DNA from: Bacteroidaceae bacterium
GTDB lineage: Bacteria > Bacteroidota > Bacteroidia > Bacteroidales > Bacteroidaceae
Length of the DNA stretch: 48,511 bases
Reading direction: 5' to 3'
Assembly (NCBI GenBank): GCA_017407905.1
Contig: JAFQVS010000066.1
Location: forward strand, 1 to 48,511
Part shown: positions 33,789 through 40,975 of the stretch, in pieces
Layout of the letters: each line of letters begins with the position of its first letter
Numbering within the stretch: the stretch's first letter is position 1
Position numbers and translations under genes: made by a program
The notes under the pieces: model-generated
Databases searched by the model: none
What the model was told of the DNA's origin: nothing
What the model saw: only the letters and a program-made list of their open reading frames with translations

Positions 33789-35629
33789 CGTTTGTCAAAG
33801 TCTATTTTTTTGATGGAGTATTCGGGGGTGTAGTGTATAAAGTATATCTTTTTGTTGACCATTCCTCCCCAATTGTTTACGCGCTCGAATTTGAAGCCTG
33901 TCTGTACGGGGGTAAAGGATACTTTGTTTATGTTGTCGGGCATATTGTTGCCGAATTTGCTTATGGCAAGCAGAAAGACGTAGCCTGTGTCGTAGCCCAG
34001 CATTCCGTAACGCGGGTAGATGTTTTGCGGGGCGCGATTGTACCAGCGGATATACTCATTTTGGAATGCGTTGGCCTCGGGCAGGGTGTAGTGGCTGAAG
34101 AATGAGGCGTAGAAGTATGTGTCAACCTCGTATATCTCGTTGCGCATATTGCCGGCGTATATCTGCCACTCGGGGTAGCCGAATAGTTTAAAGTCGGGGA
34201 GGTCTATTGTGTCGTTGTTCAATAGTATGAGCGAGGGGATGAGGGTGCTGAGTGTTACCTCGTTCGAGGAGGTGGGGATGAATATGTTCTGTCGCTCGTC
34301 GCTCATAACTTTTTTTAATATGGTGTCGTTGACCTCCATATTGGTGATTGTCGATAGGGGGATTGTCGAGTAGGGGGTGCCGCGCTGTTTGAAGCTCTCG
34401 GTGAGTGCCGACACAAACTCTTTTTTGTTGTTGATGCTGTCGCTTATGAATATTACGTTGGCGTTGGGAAATTCTACGTCGAAATGGTCTATTACTTCGG
34501 AGTAGAAGTAGGATTGTATTGTGTTTACTACATATACCATCGGGTTGCGGAATATTTCGTCCTCTTTTGATGTGAAGGGTATCACAAGGGGTATCTCTTT
34601 CTCGCGTGCAAATTCGGCCAGCTGTTTGTTGTGCTTGGGGTAGAGGGCGCCGAAGATTATGTCCATATTGTCGAGCTCGCCACCGGCAATGAGTGGTTCA
34701 AGGCTGTTGCTCTCTTTGCCCGAGTCGAATGTGTGTATCTCGAATGAGTAGCCGAAGCGCTTGAGCTTCTCGACGGCCATTAGGAAGCCTTCGTAGTACT
34801 CGACCATACGCGATTGCTCGTTGGGCGAGTAGCTGTCGAGTACAAAGGGGAGGATGATGGCGACGCGTATGCCCTCGAATGTACTTTGTGAGGCCATTGA
34901 GTCTTTGAGCTGTTCGAGACGTCTGAAGACTTCGGCGTTGGTCTCTTCTTTTTGCTTTTCTTCGAGCTCTTTGAAGCGCATTAGGGCAAGCTCGCGGCTG
35001 GAATAGGGGATGTTTACTATTGTGTTTTTCTTGAGTTTGTTCTTTTTTATGCCGGGGTTTGCGGCACGAAACTCGTCTTCGGTTATGTTGTAGAGTTTTG
35101 TGATTTTATACACTGTCTCGCCGCGCTCGACTTTGTGGGTGGTGCGTATGAGGATTGTGTCGGGCTTGGTGGGGGCGGCCGGCACTGCTTGGGGTTGCTC
35201 GACTGTGGGGGCGGGTGCCTGCTCTTTGGCCGAGGGGATTAGTATCACCTCGCCGCTGCGGAAATTGGAGATGCTGAGGCCGGGGTTGGCTTCGCAGATT
35301 TCTTGCGGGGTTATGCCGTATTTCTGTCCTAAGCGGTAGAGTGTCTCGCCGGGTTGTATTGTGTGGTAGCGCTCGCCGCTTGTTGTACTGTCTGATTGCT
35401 GTGTCTGCCGTTGGTTTTGGCGGATTTTTATTTTCTGTCCTATTGAGAGTTTGTTGACACACTCGGGGTTGAGGTCGATAATCTCTTTTACCGTTGTCTG
35501 GTACATACGGGAGATGGAGTAGAGGGTCTGTCCTTTGCTTACGGTGTGTATGAAATAGTCGCTGCTTTGGGCGCTTACTGTTATTGTGAACAGGAGTAGA
35601 AGTAGGGTTAAATATGTGATTTTTTTCAT
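33785..35629 (-). CDS. Three-LysM, periplasmic-binding-fold envelope protein
   Basis: A 614-residue exported protein. Signal peptide MKKITYLTLLLLLFTITVSA (1-20), then three LysM domains at about 25-70, 87-132 and 163-208, a Pro-rich linker between the second and third, a charged coiled segment (about 215-245), and a type 1 periplasmic-binding-protein-like domain (about 254-610, beginning GIRVAIILPFVLDSYSP). LysM binds peptidoglycan. The C-terminal fold is the one of amino-acid and branched-chain receptors or lipoprotein LpoA-like activators, so it may sense or activate cell-wall synthesis. The frame is open to 35755, but the promoter at 35689-35697 lies inside that extension, so ATG 35629 is the start. 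Confidence 0.85.
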   Translation of the reverse strand: MKKITYLTLLLLLFTITVSAQSSDYFIHTVSKGQTLYSISRMYQTTVKEIIDLNPECVNKLSIGQKIKIRQNQRQTQQSDSTTSGERYHTIQPGETLYRLGQKYGITPQEICEANPGLSISNFRSGEVILIPSAKEQAPAPTVEQPQAVPAAPTKPDTILIRTTHKVERGETVYKITKLYNITEDEFRAANPGIKKNKLKKNTIVNIPYSSRELALMRFKELEEKQKEETNAEVFRRLEQLKDSMASQSTFEGIRVAIILPFVLDSYSPNEQSRMVEYYEGFLMAVEKLKRFGYSFEIHTFDSGKESNSLEPLIAGGELDNMDIIFGALYPKHNKQLAEFAREKEIPLVIPFTSKEDEIFRNPMVYVVNTIQSYFYSEVIDHFDVEFPNANVIFISDSINNKKEFVSALTESFKQRGTPYSTIPLSTITNMEVNDTILKKVMSDERQNIFIPTSSNEVTLSTLIPSLILLNNDTIDLPDFKLFGYPEWQIYAGNMRNEIYEVDTYFYASFFSHYTLPEANAFQNEYIRWYNRAPQNIYPRYGMLGYDTGYVFLLAISKFGNNMPDNINKVSFTPVQTGFKFERVNNWGGMVNKKIYFIHYTPEYSIKKIDFDKR

Positions 35630-35688
35630 ATTCTTAAATATCGGGTTTGTTGGGTTATCTTGCTTGTGTATGTTATTTATTTTATTTT

Positions 35689-35697
35689 GCAAATATA
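35689..35697 (-). promoter_or_regulatory. -7 box of the LysM gene
   Basis: On the minus strand TATATTTGC, a perfect -7 box, about 60 bases before ATG 35629. This rules out the 42-codon-longer start at 35755. Confidence 0.75.
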
Positions 35698-35756
35698 CGA
35701 AAAGGCGAGAGAAGTAAAAAACAAGTTTACTTAGTTTTTTTATTCCGAGCCGCATC

Positions 35757-35905
35757 TATATTCGCGGCTTGCCGCAAATATAGTTACAAGCGGGTGAAAA
35801 AAACAAAGTTTACTTTAGATTTTACAGTGTATATTCGCCGTTAGGCAAATATTTGGGAATAAATAGGCGGAAAATATCGAGCTTGCTTGGTTTTTTTGGC
35901 GAGCG
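35757..35905. repeat. Dispersed palindromic intergenic repeats
   Basis: TATATTCGCGGCTTGCCGCAAATATA (at about 35757-35783) is a hairpin whose arms end in a reverse -7 box (GCAAATATA). A second unit at 35829-35905 has TATATTCGCCGTTAGGCAAATATT, then AATAGGCGG and AATATCGAGCTTGCTTGG...GGCGAGCG. This second unit is the same design as the 86-bp tandem units at 40448-40775, in opposite orientation. The rest of 35630-36050 holds no gene that I can see. Confidence 0.6.
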
Positions 35906-36050
35906 TAGGGTGTATTCGATATTTATGTTAAAAGTAATTAAAAACAGTGAAACAGATGTTTGAATAATATTTTTTATGGCTGTATGGGGCTTAAATGCTA
36001 TTTTTTTTGCTTATTTTTAAAATAAATGTGCTTGTTAGCTCGTTTGTTTG

Positions 36051-36059
36051 TATATTTGC
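36051..36059 (+). promoter_or_regulatory. Promoter of the CHU_C-uvrA operon
   Basis: TATATTTGC on the plus strand. It is immediately followed by a small hairpin (GCGC-TAAA-GCGC, 36058-36069) and CGAACATATT, forming the same palindromic arrangement as the dispersed repeats. The leader to 36165 is about 100 bases. Confidence 0.7.
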
Positions 36060-36164
36060 GCTAAAGCGCGAACATATTGCCTCGGCGTTGGGGTGTGAGG
36101 GCTTTTGCACCCTTTGTCGCTTTTGTTGGAATAGACTTTTAAATTTAAAATAGAATAGTTTGTT

Positions 36165-36890
36165 ATGATAAAAAAAATAAAACAGATATTTATATTGGCC
36201 CTGCTTTTGCTCCCTGTCTCTATGGTGGCGCAAGAGAGCATCGAGGCGCCTGTCCCAACGGCTGTCGTAACCGACCGCGAGGGTAACGAAGAGCAGCTCG
36301 ACGAGGGGGGTACGTACGAGGGCGAGGCGCCTCTTGGAGTGTCGTTCCGTTCTAATGCTCCCGAGTATGAGGGTTATTCGCGCGTCTGTACGTGGACGTT
36401 TACGCACGACGACGAGCCCGAGCCTTTCCTTACCCGCTACGACGCAGAGGTCGATTATGAGTTTCGCGAGGCGGGCCTCTTCAGCGTGAAACTGCTTGTC
36501 TCTTATACGCACCGCACTAACGAGAATCTTGTGCTCGAATATGAGTATGAGCCGTTTATGATAAGCATAAGCGAGTCGTCGCTGAAGGTGCCTAATGCTT
36601 TCTCGCCCAACGGCGACGGCATAAACGACTATTTTAATGTGTATGACGTAAAATCAATTGTATCGTTCAGCGGCGCAATATACAATCGCTGGGGGCAGCA
36701 ATTGTTTACGTGGGGCATCGACGAGATGGAGTGCGAGGAGTGTGGCTGGGACGGTACTTACAAGGGTACGCCCGTGAAAGACGGTGTCTATTTTGTGGTA
36801 ATAAGCGCCCGCGGAGCCGATGGTATAAACTACGATATTAAGGGCGACGTTAATGTGCTGCGCGGATACATTGAGGAGGCTGGACAATGA
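36165..36890 (+). CDS. Secreted protein with CHU_C (gliding/T9SS-type) C-terminal domain
   Basis: A 241-residue exported protein. Signal peptide MIKKIKQIFILALLLLPVSMVAQ (1-23), a short PKD/Ig-like domain (about 35-135, with VSFRSNAPEYEG and EFREAGLFSVKLLVSY), and a C-terminal CHU_C domain (about 140-236): LKVPNAFSPNGDGINDYFNV, IYNRWGQQLFTW, GWDGTYKGTPVKDGVYFVVI. CHU_C is the type B sorting domain of type IX secretion cargo. At 241 residues the protein is little more than a sorting domain. Its stop overlaps the uvrA start (ATGA), an unusual partnership of a surface protein and a DNA repair gene. Confidence 0.85.
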   Translation: MIKKIKQIFILALLLLPVSMVAQESIEAPVPTAVVTDREGNEEQLDEGGTYEGEAPLGVSFRSNAPEYEGYSRVCTWTFTHDDEPEPFLTRYDAEVDYEFREAGLFSVKLLVSYTHRTNENLVLEYEYEPFMISISESSLKVPNAFSPNGDGINDYFNVYDVKSIVSFSGAIYNRWGQQLFTWGIDEMECEECGWDGTYKGTPVKDGVYFVVISARGADGINYDIKGDVNVLRGYIEEAGQ

Positions 36891-39703
36891 CAGAAAAAAT
36901 TGAGGTTTTTGGTGCCAAAGTGCACAATCTGAAAAATATAGACGTTGAGATTCCGCATAATTCGTTGACGGTGATAACAGGCCTTAGCGGCAGCGGAAAA
37001 TCGTCGTTGGCTTTTGATACTGTTTTTGCCGAGGGGCAGCGGCGCTATCTTGAGACTTTCTCGACCTACGCGCGTAATTTCCTCGGTGGGATGGAGCGTC
37101 CCGACGTTGATAAAATAACGGGTCTCGGCCCGGTAATATCTATCGAACAAAAGACTACGAATAAAAATCCGCGCTCGACGGTGGGCACAACAACCGAGAT
37201 TTACGATTATATGCGTCTGCTCTTTTCGCGTGTGGCCGACGCTTACTCGTACCTCTCGGGCCGCAAGATGGTGAAATATACCGAGGAGCAGATTCTTGAG
37301 CTTATCCTCGGGGAGTACGCGGGCAAGCGTATCTATCTGCTGGCCCCCCTTGTGCGAGGGCGTAAGGGACACTATAAAGAGCTGTTCGAGCAGATGATGC
37401 GCAAGGGTTATCTGAATGTGCGCATCGACGGCGAGCTGTGCGAAATGTCGCACGGGATGAAGCTCGAACGCTATAAAAATCACGACATTGAGGTGGTAAT
37501 TGACAAAATGGTTGTCGAGCCCGATGATGCCGCGCGACTGAAAAAGAGCCTCGCAACGGCAATGGGGCAGGGCGACGGGCTTATTATGATAATGGAAATG
37601 CCCTCGGCGAGGGTGCGCTATTATAGCAAGCATCTGATGTGTCCCGAGACGGGCCTCTCGTACAAAGAACCCGACCCGCATAATTTCTCGTTTAACTCGC
37701 CGCAGGGTGCTTGCCCAAAATGTAAGGGCCTCGGGGTGGTGAGTATGGTGGACGTCGATAAGGTTATCCCCGACCGCACGCTCTCGGTGTATGAAGGGGC
37801 CCTCGCGCCGCTTGGAAAGTATCGCCGCTCGTCAATTTTTCAGCAGATTGAGGCTGTGCTCGGGCGTTACGAGGCCGACCTTAAGACACCCGTCGAGGAG
37901 CTCCCGGACGAGGCTATTGACGAGATTCTCTATGGCTCGCCGATGCCGCTGCGTCTGCCGGGGGGCTCGGAGATGTTTTTCGACAGCATTGCAACGTACG
38001 ACGGCCTTGTGAAATATATTCAATTGCAGAAGGATGCCGGCGTCTCGGCCAAAGAGCTTCGCTGGGCCGAGCAATTTTCGGTGATGCAGGTTTGCCCCGA
38101 GTGTGGGGGCGCGCGTCTGAACCGCGAGGCGCTGCATTATCGCATAAACGGAAAGAATATTCACGAGCTATCGTCGATGGATATTTCGCTTCTGTATCAA
38201 TGGTTTACTGAGCTTGGCGAGCATCTTACCGAGAAGCAGCGCGCAATTGCCGATGAGATTGTAAAGGAGATTCTCTCGCGTCTGCGCTTTTTGCTGGACG
38301 TGGGGCTGGGCTATCTGTCGCCGGGACGCTCGTCGGTGTCGCTCTCGGGCGGCGAGGGGCAGCGCATACGCCTTGCTACGCAGGTGGGCTCGCAGTTGGT
38401 AAATGTGTTTTACATTCTCGATGAGCCGAGCATTGGCCTGCACTCGCGCGATAATGACCGTCTGATAAATTCCCTTAAGGCTCTGCGCGATGGTGGAAAT
38501 ACGGTGATTGTGGTGGAGCACGACCGCGATATTATGCTTGCTGCCGACTATGTGATTGACCTCGGCCCAAAGGCGGGTCGCAAGGGCGGTAATGTGGTGT
38601 TTGCCGGGACACCCGAGCAGATGCTAAAGAGTAATACTCTAACGGCCAACTATTTAAAGAATATCGAGATGGTTACCGTGCCTAAAGAACGCCGACAGGG
38701 CAACGGGAAATTCATAAGGCTCTTTGGGGCGAGGGGAAATAACCTCAAAGGGGTTGACGTCGAGTTTCCGCTTGGGAAACTTATCTGTGTAACGGGTGTC
38801 TCGGGTGGCGGAAAATCGTCGCTCATAAACGATACTCTGCAACCGATTCTTGCCAAGCATTTTTATCGGGCACTGCGCGAGCCGCTTGCATACGACCGCA
38901 TAGAGGGAGTGGAAAATATTGACAAAATTGTGGATGTTGACCAATCGCCGCTGGGACGTACTCCGCGCTCGAATCCGGCTACATACACGGGTGTTTTTTC
39001 CGATATTCGCAACCTTTTTGTGGATGTTCCCGAGGCTAAAATTCGCGGTTATAAGGCGGGACGTTTCTCGTTCAATGTGTCGGGAGGGCGTTGCGATACT
39101 TGTAGCGGTAACGGCTATAAGACTTTGGAAATGAATTTCTTGCCCGATGTGATGGTACCTTGTGAGGTGTGCCACGGCAAACGCTATAATCGCGAGACGC
39201 TTGAGGTGCGCTATAAGGGAAAATCCATTGCCGACGTCCTTGATATGACAATAAATATGGCAGTGGAGTTTTTCGAGAATGTGCCCACGATATTGAACAA
39301 AATTAAGGTGTTGCAGGAGGTGGGATTGGGTTACATTAAGTTGGGACAGCCCTCGACTACACTCTCGGGTGGCGAGAGTCAGCGTGTGAAATTGGCAACC
39401 GAGCTCTCGAAGCGCGATACGGGAAAGACGCTCTATCTGCTTGACGAGCCGACAACGGGACTGCATTTTGACGATATTCGAGTGCTTATGAATGTTATTA
39501 ACCGATTGGTTGACAAGGGTAACACGGTGATTATTATTGAGCATAATTTGGACGTTATAAAAATGGCCGATTATATAATTGATATGGGCCCCGAGGGTGG
39601 TCGCGACGGCGGTGTGGTGGTTGCAAAGGGTACGCCCGAGGAGGTTGCTGCCGCGGGCGTAGGCTACACGGCGCCTTATCTTGCAAGGGAGCTCGAAAGA
39701 TAG
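36887..39703 (+). CDS. uvrA: Excinuclease ABC subunit A
   Basis: A 938-residue ABC ATPase of nucleotide excision repair. First Walker A GLSGSGKSS (32-40), ABC signature SVSLSGGEGQRIRLATQVGS (about 480-500); second Walker A GVSGGGKSSL (about 640-650) and signature STTLSGGESQRVKLATELSK (about 825). Zinc-binding pairs CPKCKGLG, CPECGG, CDTCSGNGYK and CEVCHGKRYN are present. It recognises damage as a dimer and loads UvrB. Full length, no anomalies. Coupled to the CHU_C gene upstream. Confidence 0.97.
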   Translation: MTEKIEVFGAKVHNLKNIDVEIPHNSLTVITGLSGSGKSSLAFDTVFAEGQRRYLETFSTYARNFLGGMERPDVDKITGLGPVISIEQKTTNKNPRSTVGTTTEIYDYMRLLFSRVADAYSYLSGRKMVKYTEEQILELILGEYAGKRIYLLAPLVRGRKGHYKELFEQMMRKGYLNVRIDGELCEMSHGMKLERYKNHDIEVVIDKMVVEPDDAARLKKSLATAMGQGDGLIMIMEMPSARVRYYSKHLMCPETGLSYKEPDPHNFSFNSPQGACPKCKGLGVVSMVDVDKVIPDRTLSVYEGALAPLGKYRRSSIFQQIEAVLGRYEADLKTPVEELPDEAIDEILYGSPMPLRLPGGSEMFFDSIATYDGLVKYIQLQKDAGVSAKELRWAEQFSVMQVCPECGGARLNREALHYRINGKNIHELSSMDISLLYQWFTELGEHLTEKQRAIADEIVKEILSRLRFLLDVGLGYLSPGRSSVSLSGGEGQRIRLATQVGSQLVNVFYILDEPSIGLHSRDNDRLINSLKALRDGGNTVIVVEHDRDIMLAADYVIDLGPKAGRKGGNVVFAGTPEQMLKSNTLTANYLKNIEMVTVPKERRQGNGKFIRLFGARGNNLKGVDVEFPLGKLICVTGVSGGGKSSLINDTLQPILAKHFYRALREPLAYDRIEGVENIDKIVDVDQSPLGRTPRSNPATYTGVFSDIRNLFVDVPEAKIRGYKAGRFSFNVSGGRCDTCSGNGYKTLEMNFLPDVMVPCEVCHGKRYNRETLEVRYKGKSIADVLDMTINMAVEFFENVPTILNKIKVLQEVGLGYIKLGQPSTTLSGGESQRVKLATELSKRDTGKTLYLLDEPTTGLHFDDIRVLMNVINRLVDKGNTVIIIEHNLDVIKMADYIIDMGPEGGRDGGVVVAKGTPEEVAAAGVGYTAPYLARELER

Positions 39704-39809
39704 TTTTTTCTTAAGTTAAACATTGTAACGAACGCAATAATTTTTATTCGGATTTTAAAAAAGTGTGAAAAAAGTTGACAGATATTAACACTGTTTGGCT
39801 TTTTAGCTG

Positions 39810-39818
39810 TATATTTGC
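39810..39818 (+). promoter_or_regulatory. -7 box of the DUF805 gene
   Basis: TATATTTGC, about 58 bases before ATG 39876. The interval between uvrA and here (39704-39809) shows no clear terminator. Confidence 0.65.
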
Positions 39819-39875
39819 GCCACTTTTTAAAAGTTTTTAAAATATTTAATCTGTTTAACTTAAAAAGAATAATTT

Positions 39876-40337
39876 ATGAAATCTATGGGTTTTGTTGATG
39901 CTCTCAAGAGTGTCCTTATTGAGAATTATGCTAATTTCAAGGGTCGTGCACGCCGCTCGGAGTTTTGGTATTTCGCACTGGCTGAATTTTTATTGGGTTT
40001 GGTGTATTCTTTACTTTTAGTTATTTTTGCTGCGGATGCATTTGCTGTAATAGCAAATGGTGGTGTACCCAGTCCTGATAGCTTTGGTGCATTGGGTATT
40101 TTGGGTGGTTTGTTTAGTTTGATTCAGTTGGCTCTGATTGTTCCCTGGTTGGCGGTTAGCGTTCGTCGTCTCCACGATATGGGTAAGAGTGGAAAGATGT
40201 TGCTGCTGTTTCTTTTGTATTTTGTGCCTTTTGTTGGTTTTTTGGCGGCTCTTGTTCTTCCTATCTTGTTTATTGTTTGGTATTGTCAAGATAGTCAGCC
40301 CGGTGAGAATCAGTGGGGTGCCAATCCTAAAGAATAA
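39876..40337 (+). CDS. DUF805 family inner-membrane protein
   Basis: A 153-residue membrane protein with the DUF805 signature at the front (ENYANFKGRARRSEFWYFAL) and in the middle (VPWLAVSVRRLHDMGKSG), and about four hydrophobic segments (30-55, 78-98, 108-135). DUF805 proteins are widespread and have no assigned function. An internal ATG four codons in (MGFVDALK) is an alternative start. It is transcribed alone, between its own -7 box and a terminator. Confidence 0.85.
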   Translation: MKSMGFVDALKSVLIENYANFKGRARRSEFWYFALAEFLLGLVYSLLLVIFAADAFAVIANGGVPSPDSFGALGILGGLFSLIQLALIVPWLAVSVRRLHDMGKSGKMLLLFLLYFVPFVGFLAALVLPILFIVWYCQDSQPGENQWGANPKE

Positions 40338-40350
40338 CTATCGTTTAAAG

Positions 40351-40391
40351 GTTGCTTAATTATCAAAAAAGTTTTTTGCTAATTAAGTAAC
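40351..40391. repeat. Near-perfect 41-base palindrome
   Basis: Arms GTTGCTTAATTATCAAAAAA (40351-40370) and TTTTTTGCTAATTAAGTAAC (40372-40391) pair with two mismatches around a single G. It lies 13 bases after the DUF805 stop and just before a second hairpin. Confidence 0.65.
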
Positions 40392-40401
40392 TTCTTTAAT
40401 T

Positions 40402-40428
40402 ACCCTGTCTTTATATACAGGGTTTTTG
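40402..40428 (+). terminator. Terminator of the DUF805 gene
   Basis: ACCCTGT (40402-40408), loop, ACAGGGT (40417-40423), followed by TTTTG. Intrinsic terminator. Confidence 0.75.
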
Positions 40429-40447
40429 TATGTTCACGCTAATGCGC

Positions 40448-40775
40448 GAATATTTTATGCACTCGCTTGGAAAAATATTCAAGCAAGCTTGATATTTCTC
40501 GCTCGCCTGTTTGTGTATTTGTTGCTTCGCAACGAATATTTTATGCACTCGCTTGGAAAAATATTCAAGCAAGCTTGATATTTCTCGCTCGTCTGTTTGT
40601 GTATTTGTTGCTTCGCAACGAATATTTTATGCATTCGCTTGGAAAAATATTCAAGTAAGCTTGATATTTCTCGCTCGTTTGTTTGTGTATTTGTTGCTTC
40701 GCAACGAATATTTTATGCACTCGCTTGGAAAAATATTCAAGCAAGCTTGATATTTCTCGCTCGTTTTTTGTATAT
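40448..40775. repeat. Four tandem 86-bp units
   Basis: Units start at 40448, 40534, 40620 and 40706 (the last is cut short at about 40760-40775). They differ by a few bases (for example GCCTG/GTCTG/GTTTG and CAAGCAAG/CAAGTAAG). Each holds a palindrome TCAAGCAAGCTTGA, a hairpin GTTGCTTCGCAAC, and a promoter-like TGTGTATTTGTTGC. The fourth unit runs directly into a true -7 box TATATTTGC at 40771. 86 is not a multiple of 3 and the frames rotate, so it is not coding. No CRISPR-like spacer variation is present. Confidence 0.93.
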
Positions 40776-40817
40776 TTGCACGTTTGCTGTCTATTGAGCA
40801 GTAAACGTGCATTTTTT
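40771..40817 (+). promoter_or_regulatory. Promoter followed at once by a terminator-like hairpin
   Basis: TATATTTGC (40771-40779) overlaps the first base of a hairpin: GCACGTTTGCTG (40778-40789) against CAGTAAACGTGC (40799-40810), one G-T pair, then ATTTTTTG (40811-40818). If RNA polymerase starts near 40786, it would transcribe only part of the stem; if it starts earlier, from the upstream repeats, the full hairpin would form and stop it. The 158 bases from 40818 to 40975 hold the leader of the transporter gene. Confidence 0.5.
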
Positions 40818-40975
40818 GTGGCAAAGAGGGCTGTTTATAAAATGTTATGGTGCTATGAATTTCAAGGATTAGTACTGTGGGTTTTTATTTAACAACCGAT
40901 GCTTGACGAGGATGCAATTTTTATGCAGGAGAATAATTAAAAGTAATAATATTAACAATTTAATCTATTTAATTT

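Noticed and set aside
35630..35755. 42-codon N-terminal extension of the LysM protein
   Set aside because: It contains the gene's own -7 box and would place the signal peptide inside the protein.
40448..40775. CRISPR array
   Set aside because: The whole 86-bp unit is repeated with no variable spacers, no leader and no cas genes.
40467..40892. Four overlapping plus-strand frames of 63-79 codons in the 86-bp array
   Set aside because: They are the same sequence read in rotating frames because 86 is not divisible by three. The peptide is low-complexity and there is no ribosome binding site.
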